From Symsagittifera roscoffensis (taxonomy: Eukaryota; Xenacoelomorpha; Acoela; Convolutidae): a stretch of DNA of 64,000 nucleotides. The notes below the pieces were generated by a model. That model made no database searches, was not told the DNA's origin, and worked only from the letters and a program-made list of their open reading frames with translations. The position numbers were made by a program, and so were the translations under genes. The stretch is from assembly GCF_963678635.1 (NCBI RefSeq), contig NC_087070.1, positions 49,581,467 to 49,645,466 of the forward strand, in the 5' to 3' direction. Shown here one piece after another: positions 37,353 through 49,310 of this stretch. The stretch's first letter is position 1. Each line of letters starts with the position of its first letter.

Positions 37353-39639
37353 AAAGCACAGTGTCGGAAAAATAAAGCACAATAATGCATAACTTTGTTG
37401 ATTCTCGATTTCTTCCCGACTCCCTCTAAATGGAACATAGAGATTTATCAATATTCGTTAGGGTTTTTCAAGGCAAAAAAAATCAGATTTTGCGTAGGAA
37501 TTTCTAAATTCTACGTAAAAGGCATCAGAGACGTTTGAACGGACCATTTGGTCTAAAGACGTTTTTTTCAGGCTTCACTCTGAGATAATGTTGTTGGCAA
37601 TATCGTATGCTAGTCAACAAATTTGTGAGCCTGATACTAAATTATTATGATTATTATTATTTTTATCTTGGCTCTATTTTGCTTACCTTGCAATTTTTGA
37701 TCTATTAATAACTAAATTTTTGTTAAATTTGAAGCCAATGTATTGCTGGTAATAATTGCAGAAGTAATAATTATAAAACTAAGTCACTGACTTTTATTTA
37801 GCCGATTGTCAACAAAGCCGAGTTAATGTGCCTACTTGAGCAAGTGTGAGGGTGGTCAAACTGATTTTCCTCCACGATCTATTCATTACTTTTCTAGTCC
37901 GGACCAAACTCAACGGAATATTTGAGTTTTTTTCAAATTCGACTAAAAATTAAATTTCGGGTCATTTCAGATGAGTCATTTATTTGCCATAAACTGTTAA
38001 CAGAATCATTCGAAGTACCACTTGAATGTGATCTGCCAATTTCAGCCAAACCTTGTCAAGCTTAATAGTTTTGATTCACAAAAAAGGCATATAAAATTTG
38101 GGCGGAATTAGTAAAAAGACCTAAGAACGCTTCCTAAAAACTGGGCTATCTAGGCGCTCAAAGAAACTGTAGAATCCTTCGGCTAACTTATATGAAATTA
38201 AATAGAATAACGAAAAACCGATGAAGATGTGCTGAATGTGCCCACCAGTATAAAACATCCTTATCAGAATTAAGCGTAAAATATTCTTACAAATTTAACT
38301 TAAGCAGCTCTATCTGCATTTGAGTTTTGTCAAAAGCTAAATTGAAAATTGCTAAATAGATTGAATAGCGAAACTAAAAAAAAGTACAGAATCCTTTAAA
38401 AAAGTTTGAACACCTGCATTAATGGCTTTGTCGTTTTTTCATACCAATTATACAGTTTTTTGTGCGTTGAAGTATACTTCAACGCTATAAAAAAATTGGC
38501 ATGCAAAAGTATTTTTAAACTTTTTCTTTCAAAAATTGATTTCAATTCTGAAGAATGTTGCAACTCGAGATTGAGCAAAAACAACTCTTAAAAAATCCTG
38601 CAAAGTTTGGCGAAAAAAAAATTGTCTTATTTCAAAGTCGACTGCAAATAAAGAACACGTTTCTTCCTCATCATTCTTTTGATATACTGGTTTCTTTTAC
38701 AACATGCTTTAAAAAATGTTTTCTGAAGTATAAGTTGTCCAGTTAATTACAATTTTTGCCATATTTGCCCTTAAATACCTTCCTAATCCTTTCTTAATTT
38801 TTTGGTTTCAATGGATCTATAGAAATACTGGAAATGCGAGATTTTATCCTTTCTTATATTGTTATTTTGTTCTGACTAATAAAACTAGTCAGTGTTCACA
38901 AAAAACTTTTAGAGGTTAGCTATAAAACATGATTGTTAAGAAATAATACTTACAATGAAAAAATCTAGAATCAAAATTATAAAAAAAATAACTCCAAACA
39001 TGATGCATTTGTGCTTTATGTTGACGTCAATAAGGAAACACCACTTGCTTCATCAATGCAGCAGTATGCAAATAAAGAAATCACACCTTTTTTCAATCAA
39101 AGTCGCATCAGTTACACGGAACAAATTGCTAATTTGGCGGTTAGTTAAATATTTCACGTGTAGAAAACCAAGAAGACGATATTGTACAAAAAACAAAATC
39201 AAATCGCGCGTTGTAAAGTTCTTCTTTAAAAGAAACAGAGCAATAACGACCAGACGATGGCATCACAGTCTTTTTTAATTTTCTTTTTTTTATGGATTTG
39301 CCTAACACAGAGTTGTTTTTGTATTTGAGTTTGGAGTACCAAAAATTACTCTTCACATCTTTTCAAAATCTTGTATTCCAAAAGTTCAACCAGCTTTATT
39401 TTTCAAGGAGAGTTTACTGTACTTTTGTACCAAATTAGGCCGTTTAAATGTTGCTCCTCCCTTGCGCGCTAGTCTCCGTAATAATGAAACAGAAAAATAC
39501 TAAGGTTAATGTGATGAGTCGATCGTGCCGCTCATCACAAAGAATAGAAAAACTTCAACGCAAAGTTTATAAAGCGTAGCAGTCTCATAATAAAGGTCTA
39601 GAGTGAATAAGAAGTTACATTGAAGTTGATTCATTAGAG
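37353..39639. other. gene-poor stretch
   Basis: AT-rich. A basic 107-codon frame at 38,955-39,278 lacks domains and is probably chance. A perfect 22-bp palindrome lies at 38,464-38,485, and a hairpin GTGATGAG/CTCATCAC (stem 8, loop 12) at 39,511-39,538. Confidence 0.45.
38464..38485. repeat. perfect 22-bp palindrome
   Basis: The half-site GCGTTGAAGTA is followed immediately by its exact reverse complement TACTTCAACGC. It lies in unique-looking DNA with no gene close by. Confidence 0.85.
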
Positions 39640-40085
39640 ATATTTTTGTTCCGATTTTTATTGAAAGTGACGGCACTCTTGTAATCGAGGTGTTGTTTTC
39701 TCCAGACAAGTTTTGACTTTATAACTTGCAATTTTTGACGAAATTTTTTAAATCATTCAAAAATTTTCACTTGTGATAATTTTTCATTAAGTTATGGGGG
39801 TTGAAAGAGAGCCAATATGAAACAATTAACGCGCGATATTTTTCGTGCTATTAACGCGTAAGCAGATATTTAATCCGTATTAAAAATCGTTCCAAATTGG
39901 ATTGAGGCAGGCTCTTTGATCTATTCAATACATTTAATACCATTTTGTAATTAACATTGCGTGTGGGGGGATGACTTAAGAAAACATCAAAAAAAAGTTT
40001 GAATTTTTTCAGTTTTTTTTAAACACTTTGCCAATTGTTTTAATTTATGAGTATCGGAACATTCAAGACCAGCTTTTAAAAAGAC
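39640..40085 (-). mobile_element. family A copy, minus
   Basis: Starts with the right end (TTGTTCCGATTTTTATTG, then AAAGTGACGG) and continues through CTCCAGACAAGTTTTGAC, AATTAACGCGCGATATTTTT, GCTATTAACGCGTAAGC and ATTGCGTGTGGGGGGATGA, to the CGGAACATTCAAGACC region. The outer left-end hairpin is not kept. Confidence 0.75.
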
Positions 40086-40279
40086 GTATTTTGTGCAAAA
40101 CAATGAATGATCAGACTTAATGCCCTTTAACTATTCTTGAATTGTTTTCGGTCAAAAACTTGACATTCTATAAAATTTGAACTGCCAATACTTATTATTA
40201 GAAGTTATACTTAGTCGGTATTGGAAATTAATATGACTAACCAAGAATTTTGATCAGGGAAAAAACTCCATGCATATAT

Positions 40280-40816
40280 AACAAGACTGCTCGTATCAGG
40301 GCACAGCCCTGAATGTTCCGACTGCCTTTTCAGGTTTATCGAGCAGCAGTAACATAAAAAAAACTAAAAGTAATAAAAAAAAATATTTTTTTTTGTAAAA
40401 TTTGAATTTTTTTATGAATTCATCACCCCACACGCCATATAAAGTTTAAAAGAATAGATTTCAATCATTGTAACAAAACAATTGTAGCAAATAAGCTTCT
40501 TTCAACCAATTTGGAACGATTTCAAAGACAGATTAAATCTCCGCTTACGCGTTAATAGCGCGAAATATATCGCGCGTTAATAGTCCCAAATCAGCCAAAA
40601 TGGCAATCTTTAAACCCCCATAACTTTACGAAAAATGATCACAGGTGAAATATCTTTTCAAATTTAAGCTCAAGACAACAAATATATTAAAAAAGAAACA
40701 ATAAAAAAATTCCGTCAAAAATGGCTATTTGAAAAGTCAAAATTTGTCTGAAGAAAAAAAAACCCACCCCGAGCACAAATATTCCGTCACTTTTGTATCG
40801 AAAGTCGGAGCAATTA
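40280..40816 (+). mobile_element. family A copy, full length, plus
   Basis: AACAAGACTGCTCGTATCAG, the hairpin CAGGGCACAGCCCTG, GTTCCGACTGCC, CGCTTACGCGTTAATAGCGC with ATATATCGCGCGTTAATAG, CCACCCCGAGCACAAATATT, and the right end TATCGAAAGTCGGAGCAATT. It faces the minus copy ~195 bp to its left. Confidence 0.8.
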
Positions 40817-42221
40817 GCATTGCGATTTGAGCTTTGTACATGGGGTTGCATAAACAAGCACACAGATAGAATAGCATAAATTTTGCTGGCTTTAATTATG
40901 TGTTAATGCGGTCTTTTTGTAAGTCATCCCGCCATCTGGAAGAGCAATTTGTATCGTGGTTCCAAAAAAACTGGATGATATATTTTGGCATGTCCAATTA
41001 ATGGCAGTTGCATGACCATTTAATCATTTTTGCAACTTTTTAAAGAAAAATTGAAAAAAAGCTAATTCAATGTTTTGTTGTGCTCATCTACAACTAAATT
41101 TCTGATACAAAATAAAGAGATTGGTGGTATTAGTAAAATGGGTAGCATTAGTATCATGAAATCTGCTTGAATAATATGTGATTGGAAATCTTTTCAAAAA
41201 TTTTAAATTTTATGCTATTTATTTTCTTACTTAAATTACGGTCCCCATTCTAAAAATATCATGCCCAGTTGAACAGAATTAACTCCAAACTAAACACAAG
41301 CAAGGATAGTCGATTATAGTCCAACTATAGCCTTAACAAAATTTAAAAAAATGAAAAGATCTGAATAAAAAAACAGACCTTCTACATTCATAGTAAAATT
41401 GGTCAATTGGAAAACAATTTTTTTAAAAAAAATGACAAAAAAATGAAAAAAAATCTGTAACTGAAACTTTTATTTCATCAATTTTTTTGCAGGAGTTTTT
41501 TATTCCCAAAATTTTGCTAAAAAATTTTGTTAAAAGAAGTGAAACTAAGTTTTTACAGCCTAAAATAAGCATAAATAAGCTATTGTAAGCCTGCACGCTC
41601 GCCTTATTAGATCGAAATTTTACCGAAAAAATTCAGATATTTTTAATTTCAACTGAAAGGGCTTTATAATGATATAACACTCGATCCATTGCTTTGAATA
41701 CTTGTGGTACCTGATTTTGCGTCGAAAACAAAAAAATAAAAAAGTAAAACACATTAGTTTTAGTACACATTAGTACAAAGTTTCTCCGCATTTTTCAATT
41801 GGTCGGAAGACAAACTTTCCTTCGATTTGAAAACGTAGCAGAAATTGAAAACGATTAAATGAAACTGACAAATTTTAGTTAGGTATGAAAATCACTTCAA
41901 CAAATTATGAGCTCTGGAAACAGAACTTGAAGACACTGTTGAAAAGGTTACCCAAATACAGCCCAATGCTGATAGAGTCATCGTTCATTCCGAGGTGCTT
42001 GAAAATTCTTGAATTCTTTGCTTGTTATAGAAAACTGTTTAATTTCTTTTTTAACTGTCGCCAGTTAAAATTTAGTTTAAAGTAAGCTTGGTTATAACTT
42101 TGTTATCGCTGTAAAACTCAAATCGAAGCTTGTCTAAACTGCAAACTTTTTGATTCGACTTTCAAAGTCAAACAAATGTCTGTGCTCGACCAAAAAAGAA
42201 TAACCGAGACAAGGTTGTCGG
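40817..42221. other. no gene seen
   Basis: AT-rich with A/T runs. The 66-codon frame near 41,885 shows no feature. Confidence 0.45.
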
Positions 42222-42353
42222 TCGAGCACTGTCGAGCACGGTCTTGAAACATACCTCGAGCACGGTTTAAACATGCCTCGAGCACTGTCGAAACATACCT
42301 CGAGCACGGCCAAAAGCTACCTCAAGCACGGACGAAACATTCATCGAGCACGA
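42222..42353. repeat. 22-bp tandem repeat around TCGAGCAC
   Basis: TCGAGCAC or TCAAGCAC recurs at 42,222, 42,232, 42,256, 42,278, 42,300, 42,322 and 42,344. The last five are exactly 22 bp apart. The unit reads roughly CTCGAGCACGG followed by a variable GAAACATAC part. A related GTGCTCGAC lies just upstream in inverted orientation. Confidence 0.85.
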
Positions 42354-45224
42354 TCAATCAAAAAGTTGAAAATTTTCGAAGCATATTAAGTTATTTCAAA
42401 TGAACAAATCGGCATTTTTTAAATCCTCGGAGCTTTATAGAAATTGGTTGAAGGTGAAATATTTTTTTTTCTACATTTCAACGTAGGGAATTGATCCTAT
42501 GTTAGTTTTTGTTCGTTGAAACTTTATTTCGATCGCCAGCATTGGTATAATTAGGAGACAAATCCCAAGTATACATATTCATTGCTTTACTCAAAAATCG
42601 GAGCAATAAAAAAAAATTGAATCAACCTTGATTTTTTGGTGAACTGTTGACCAAAACTCGCCTTCTTAGAATTTTTTTTATAAGAATCTTACGGCTTCTT
42701 TCGTAAAAAATTAGGCTCTAGGCGTGTTACAAGATAGGGATTTTTTCTTTTAGTTATGATGTAAGATAGCGACTTTTCTTACAAGAAAGTTACAAAATTG
42801 GAACTTTTCAAATAAAAAATTGTAAGATCGCAGATTTTGCTACTATGTCGGGTTTCTGATGGACTGCTCACAACAATCCCAATATCTTCTCCTACAGCTG
42901 TTCAGAGCAACTTTTCGCCCTAAACATAAATTGTTTCCTGATATTGCAGAAGTTTTGCCTGTTGAAAATGGAAGGAAAAACATACCTGTCGAGGATTAAC
43001 CAAAAAATTGTCGTATTGATGATGATGCCAAAATTTCACCTGTTGACGATGAAACATCATACAGTTCTCTAAACTGAATATTTATTAGACAACTCAACAA
43101 CTCTACACAGAAACGCTACACTTTTCTGCAGCATTTGCGAAGTTTTAAAACTATTTGGATTTATTTTACAATTATTTGTGGGAAGAATTGTGGAAAAAAG
43201 TGTAAGAGTTGTGAAAAAAGTTCAAAATCCTAAACTTGTTCACAAAAAACTAACATGACAAAATTTTTTTTACCAAAAAATTGCAATAAAAATGTAAGAT
43301 GGGGGAGTTTTCTAACAAGTCTGAGAAGTTCTAAGACGGGAGAAATGCTTGTAGGACAGTCAACCCGGGTAGCACTCAGATAGCCTGAACAGTGTCTGTT
43401 TTCAATAGGCAAGTATGCCGAACTGTTTCTGGCTATACTGTATGTACGCCGTACCTTTGCGATATGATTGAAAAATGTTTCCAATTGTACAAAAAACTTT
43501 TTTAAAAATCTTATTTTTGGATTATTTGAAAAAGTTTTTTAAGGGATAAGCGTTTTTTTTTCAAATAAGTTAGATAATCATTAAAGATTTCCTAACTTTT
43601 TTTAGTATGCTATGAGAACTGGTACTTCATTTGGAGAGCTTCGTTTAGAAAGCTCATCTGGAGAGTTGCTCTTATATCATTTCCTGGAAAAATTTTACGT
43701 TTGCCACAATTTAACTTTACCGTCCAAAAACTCTGAAAATATTCGGCTTTAACAGTGCTGTTGGTATAAATTTCAGATTAACTTTTAATGGATTTTTCAG
43801 CATTTGCTTTTAATAGATATATGAACTATCGTAAATTTTGTCCCAAAATATTGTCCTGAAAAACATTTTGACCAATTATCCTTTTCGAAACGTTTTATGT
43901 CTACGCAGAACATCGTTTCTGATGTCCAGTTCTGATTTAATTATCCGGACGAAACGAACGAAATTTGAAACTCCAAACACATTTAGCTCAAATCAGGTTG
44001 ACATTAGACAAAAAGAAGTTTCACCAGAATTATCATGATGTAATTCGTTTTTGAAAATTCGCAACCAAAGTTTTACCACAAAAGTGGGTTATTTTGACTT
44101 CTTATTAGTTAATCAAAAGTAATGTTGAAACTACGACAGTATTTGATGAAAAACTTACAACCAAAAAAAGCTTATTATACAGCTAAACAAAAATGCAGCA
44201 GGCTAAATCTGAATAGTGGAATATATTTTTCCTTGATCTGCAAAGAAGGCCAAAATTACAAAAAACTCAAAAACTTTGCTGGAGTTTTTTCTAGAATTTC
44301 CCTGGGTTGTGTAAAAAGTTTCTTTGAATTTTTTTGATCAATTAATAGTGTAATTCTTGATTGACTAAAATAATTCAAAACGACCCATTTTTATGGTAAG
44401 TTTTTGTTTGTAAACTCTCAGAAACAAATTGCATATTATAATTTTGATGAATTTCTAAGCAGCTTTTGTTAATTTATTTTTTGTCTTATTTCGATTCATT
44501 TTGAGAAAAACGCATTCGAAATTTTAAATCTTTGTTCGTTTTGTCCGAATTATTTTAATCAACACTGTATGTGCGGGGAACTCTCAATGCAGAAGGACTG
44601 AAAGAGCGAAAATTACATTAGCCAATCAATTTTGAAAAAAAAATTATTGCGGAAAATGCATCAGTTTTGAACAGCTTTAAGGCCGACAACCTCCCCCCCC
44701 CCCCCCCCTCAGGAAAATCTTATATCCGTGCCTGGTCCTCGGCTTTAGCAAATGTGCCCCGCTTCAAAACCTTTCTTTTTTAACTTCGACGTGATGAGCC
44801 CCGGACCAATTTTTATATTTTTGACCCCCTTCCTGTAGTAGGACTTCAGGACTGCTAATATGTAGTGCGAGTATTCAGAGCTCTTTCCTTCTTGACGTAA
44901 ACTTAAATGTAATTTTTTTTACAGCTTTCGGTCATACAATTACAGTGATTTGTTTTTCGAACTAAAAACTGGGATAGTTCAATTGAAGAAAATGTATCTC
45001 GCAGGTGCGTTAAATTAATGTTGATCAATAATTAATAAGACTCGTTTTTTTTCTCAATCTCAAATGGTACAGCCTTAAACCAGAAACACAATAAATCTGA
45101 TTCTGGCAATAGAGTGGCTTTATTAATAATAAATTTTATTCAAAAACAGTATCCACAGCGAAAAAAAAACAGCAGGCCAATAATTGAGTTTTTTTCTTCT
45201 CAAAGAGAAGGCAAGATTAAGCAA
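42354..45224. other. gene-poor stretch with two repeat remnants
   Basis: A family A right-end remnant is at 42,558-42,612 (AAAATCGGAGCAATAA end). A minus-strand hAT-type MITE end is at about 44,685-44,740 (poly-C run, then AGGAAAATCTTATATCCGTG). Open frames at 43,230-43,484 and 44,122-44,337 have no recognisable domain. Confidence 0.45.
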
Positions 45225-48200
45225 ATGTCAGCCCAAGTTGCCACAAACGACCCAGAAAAACCTCAAAACAATCGTGAAAATGAAAACGGAAGAGGCAATT
45301 CGGGCTTGAGCCGATCTAAAACTAAGCCGAAAATAGAGAAAAGTGGTCAGAGGGACAAATCTGAGCAGAAAACAACTGAGGGGAATAAAAGCAAGGTAAA
45401 TATTTCACTCAATCATTTTGCAGATCTTTGTCAAAAATTCAAAATTTTTGAGTTTTTTTTTAAATTTGGTCTATACACGTCGCAGTAACAGTATGAAAAT
45501 ACAGAGAAAGCATAGAAATGAAAAATATTGAAAAAATTTGTATACAAAATTAGCCGTCAACAAAATTTAGATGGCATTCAGAAAATTGTCTGTCGACACC
45601 CCAGCACCAATAAAATACAACTTTTCAAAAAAAATGGACAAAAAGCTTATAATTTTCTACTTATTGTACAAGAAACGAAAAACAGAGACATACTTAATGA
45701 TTTTAGTTTTTCAATTCATGCGAAGAGCAGGCGGTGAATTATTCGGGCTCAAAAAAAATCCGAATAAAATTCGGGCTAGTTAGTTGGGCCAAATTACTCG
45801 TATTATTATTATAGAAAAGGTCAAAAAAGGCACTTTTTGGTAAAGTTTGACCAAAAAGTTAGGTTTTTGGCGCACCCCGGCCCCATTAAAAAAAAACTTC
45901 GGGTCAGTGAGCCAAAAATGGATATCTCAAATTATATATCTCAAAAAGGGACTCGAATCCCTGAGGGAAACCCTTAAGGTCGGCAGGGGGCCTAATCTTT
46001 GAGGTAAAGGGGCGTCCGCCTCCCAGCTAAATCTGCCCCAGTGGTTGGGACGTTAAAATTCATTCTCCAATACGAGCGATAATTTAAGATGTTTCAATTT
46101 TTTTTGAAGTTAGATGCACACAGCAAAGAAAATAACAGATTTTTAAAATTACATGCCTTAGATTGAAACCAAAAGATTTTTTATGATTTCTAAACTGGAA
46201 ATGTTCAACAGAAAACCAGCAGCGATAACAAAGATACAAAAGAGCAAAGTTCGCACAAGTTCAAGAAGGAATTAAAAGAACAACAGAACTGTGCGGAGAG
46301 TAGCGTCACTAAACAGACTTGCGAAGCATGCGAAGAAGAGCACGCAGAGCTGCAATTCTGCATACATTGTGCAGGATCGGTGTGCAATAAATGCAGGTAA
46401 GTTGTGCAATGAAAACAGATACGCCTACCCTCCCACAATTTAAATACCCATTTTAAAGTTTGCTGGGCAAACATCGCTACCAATGTACTGCAATTTCGAA
46501 CCGCTCATTTCAAAATGTCTATCTTTATGTGTTTAGTTCTGTACTTCGCTCTTGTGAATTTTATCGCTTGCACGCGCAAACCTTAACACGCCGCAATGAC
46601 TTAGAAAATATATGACAAAATCGAAAAATTTATTGAACAAGAAATAGAGAACGATTTTCTTCTTCATAGTTATACATTTAACAAGGATATACACAATCCA
46701 TAAATCTGAGAGAATAGCCTACGATTGTGAATATTTTATTTTTGTTATACATTTTAAAGAGATATATTCAACCCATAACTCTTGAAGAATACCCTACCTA
46801 CACTCAGTAAAAAGTGAAAATAATCGATTATATTACAATTATAATTGTACTTATATCAAAATTATCATTAATTATCAGCGCCAAATTTAAGCAACTTATA
46901 ATCTATTCTAATGATAACCTTTTTCGTGACATAATAAAAGATTAAAATCAATTATAATTGATTATAATTCTTCCGAAAATTTCGTATAAACTGTTTTAAT
47001 CTTTTTCTTTGTCAAAAATTTCTAAAAATGAGATGTCTTGTCACACTTTGGTTCATATCGTGGCGCACAAATTTTCATAGAGATCTTTTCATATTAGTTG
47101 AAAGGTTCACGCGGTAGGCGAAATATAACTCTTCTAAACAAATCATGAAACTAAAGCAGTGTGCTGATATTTTGGTGGTCGAAGAAACTAAAATGTGCCA
47201 AAAGAAAAAACTCTAATTAAGAAGAAATGAAAAAAAACAAAAACGTTCTAAATTAGAATTGATTTGAAAATGGTTAAACAATTTTCCCATTTTTCACATA
47301 AACCAATGCCTACAAAAATCATAAAATATAAGCAATTCAGGTGCAATGTCGAAGACAAAGTGGGAAACATAGGGATTATAAACATTTCTAATCGATTATA
47401 ATGGATTTTTTCTGCAAAACAAATTCGGATAAAAATTATTATAATCAATTACAATGTTTTATAATTGATCATATTTGATTTCAATAAGAGAGATTATAAT
47501 CAATTATTAATTGAGATTATAATCGGTAAAATAAATTTTTTCTCAATATTAGTAAGACTGGTACTACAATCAAATTATAACCAATTGTTAACGCTTGAAA
47601 CTGGATACTGGTACGAACCCATTTTGGTATCAGATTACTGCCCTGTAAAATATTCGAAAGCCATTTACAATAACAAAATTAGAGTAAAAACAATTACAGT
47701 AAAAACTCTTTTCAAATTAGACAAGAAACAAAAGTACATCATTTAGTTTCGAAGACATGCAAATATCTTTAAAAATGCAGGCTAGCCGCAAAAAACCTTG
47801 ATAAAGGCTACTGTCCCTTAGAACATTGAAAAAATAAACCGAAAAAAAAAATTGCAACAAAAAAACTTGGGTGTCGTTCGCCACTACAACCAGTTTATTT
47901 AAAAATCTTGAATAGAGGAGAATTTTTTCAGAGGAGAACTTAATTGAGCCTATTGGAGGTAACCAGTGAACATGCCCCAGAAGAGTTTCAGTTTGCATAA
48001 AGCAAAATGAATCCTGGAACCAAGTAATGATGTGAATTACTTCAACCAAATTTGAACTTGGATAGTCAAAAATTACCAAATCTTAAAAGCGTTTTTCAGC
48101 AGACTTTTTGTGATTTTCTGCAATTTCGAGTATATGTTTCGAATTTCCATAGAAAAATCAAAAAAGTATCCGTATGCATGCCTTCTAGCAATCGAATCAA

Positions 48201-49310
48201 TAGTTCGTAAGTATAATGTTCATGGAGAGTTAAAATGCTAGTGCGTTCAAAAAGGGTAGTTACAGAGTCTGGATTTTTCAAAAAGAAATTGTTTTCAAGA
48301 GTTTTTGTGCTGATATTTTGATTTCTTTGTTCGCTTTAACTTAAACTTTTCATAATGTAAGAAGCTTTCAGATCGTTCAGTTAAAAATTGGCGTTCGTTC
48401 AATAGAACCAAAAAAACTATAACGGGAGACGGTGGGTGAGAGCATTAACTAACTTCTAACTTGGCCCTTAAATTTTGCTTCCAGGGAATTGATTATCGGC
48501 GAGTTTTTTCGAAAAAAAGTAATTTTAATTTTTATATTGTTTTGTTTTTACTTTTTGCTGAAAAACTCTAAAATTTTGGCTCAGTTAAACGAAAATATAG
48601 CGAAAAAATCCGATTTTAGGAGCAAACACGTAGAAGCACAAGTGCAAGACTTCGTCAAGAACCGAGAAGAAGCAACAGCCAATCAGCGATTAGTGAACAA
48701 ACTCCTTCAAAAACTGACTAATCAGAGTGAAGACTTGGAACGAAGCGAGAGCCGAACAATTGAAGCGATTGAAGCTGAGTTCAAACAAATCGAAAAAGCT
48801 CTTCTTTTGCAGAAAAACAAGCTGAAAAGAGAAGTGATCAGAAAGTTTAACTCACAATCGAAGCCTTTGCAGCAACAGAAAAGAATCTTGGAGAGAGATT
48901 ACGCAACAATTCAGACCAAATACAGTAATATATTACGTAATGTGGGCCTGCCTCCGTCGTCGGCGCCACTGAGCGCCTACGGGAAAATAAAAAACAACGA
49001 GTTTGCTCAGATCTGCGGCAACACTGTCAAAGTTGCCGAGTTAAGTTCGGCATTTGACGAATTGAAGGGCAAAGTTCACGAGACGACTGATGAAATTGCG
49101 TGCTTGGAATACAGTTCTGAAGAAACTTTGAATGACCTCTTGGAAAAGGTCAAAATTCACGGAGAGGTCAAATTTGAAGCAAAAGAAGATGATGAGAATG
49201 ACTGCCAAAAATGTGAAGAAAGCGCTGAAATAGAAAAGGAAGTCACAGAAAACAACTACAAGGACGACGAGGATGAAAATAAAGAAAGCAGCGCATATGA
49301 AGCTAGTTGA
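45225..49310 (+). CDS. TRIM-like B-box/coiled-coil protein, spliced (RING-less)
   Basis: Proposed exons are 45,225-45,395, 46,212-46,396, 48,485-48,518 (tentative) and 48,585-49,310. They join in frame to 371 residues. Residues 1-57 are polar and charged, with no RING. Residues 94-118 form a zinc-finger pattern C-x2-C-x9-C-x2-C-x4-C-x2-C, like a B-box. The last exon is a long charged heptad-like region (for example EAEFKQIEKALLLQKNKLKR), as in the coiled coil that follows B-boxes in TRIM proteins, then an acidic tail. No B30.2, filamin or NHL domain is present. TRIM-family proteins use the coiled coil to dimerise; without a RING this one is unlikely to be a ubiquitin ligase alone. The usual trailing His ligands of the B-box are not seen, so an exon between 46,397 and 48,584 may have been missed. 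Donors are GTAAAT, GTAAGT and GTAATT. AATAAA at 49,395 is a likely poly(A) signal. The final exon is the most certain. Confidence 0.65.
45815..46040 (+). repeat. hAT-type MITE fragment in TRIM-like intron 1
   Basis: The right half of the hAT-type MITE: GGGTCAGTGAGCCAAAAATG, ATCTCAAAAAGGGACTCGAA, then GGGGCGTCCGCC and the end CTGCCCCAG. It lies inside the 45,396-46,211 intron. Confidence 0.65.
46397..48484 (+). other. TRIM-like intron 2 (proposed), AT-rich
   Basis: Starts GTAAGTTG and ends TTGCTTCCAG. Between about 46,815 and 47,580 it carries many near-palindromic ATTATAATTG/CAATTATAAT motifs in both orientations. An alternative acceptor (CGTTTTTCAG near 48,101) followed by a short open stretch and GTAAGT could mark an extra exon, but its phase does not match the downstream exons. 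Confidence 0.45.

Noticed and set aside
38955-39278. 107-codon basic open frame
   Set aside because: Lysine/arginine-rich because of A-rich DNA. No domain, signal or partner exon.
42222-42353. CRISPR-like spaced repeats
   Set aside because: 22-bp period with an ~8-bp core and no spacers of proper length, in animal DNA. A minisatellite-like array.
43230-43484. 84-codon minus-strand frame
   Set aside because: Slightly more balanced composition, but no domain recognised and no neighbours that fit.
48489-48584. Hydrophobic N-terminal stretch as part of the TRIM-like last exon (a membrane anchor)
   Set aside because: It is bounded by good splice sites that keep frame and lies on a T-rich tract typical of an intron end, so an intron is likelier. 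Not fully excluded.
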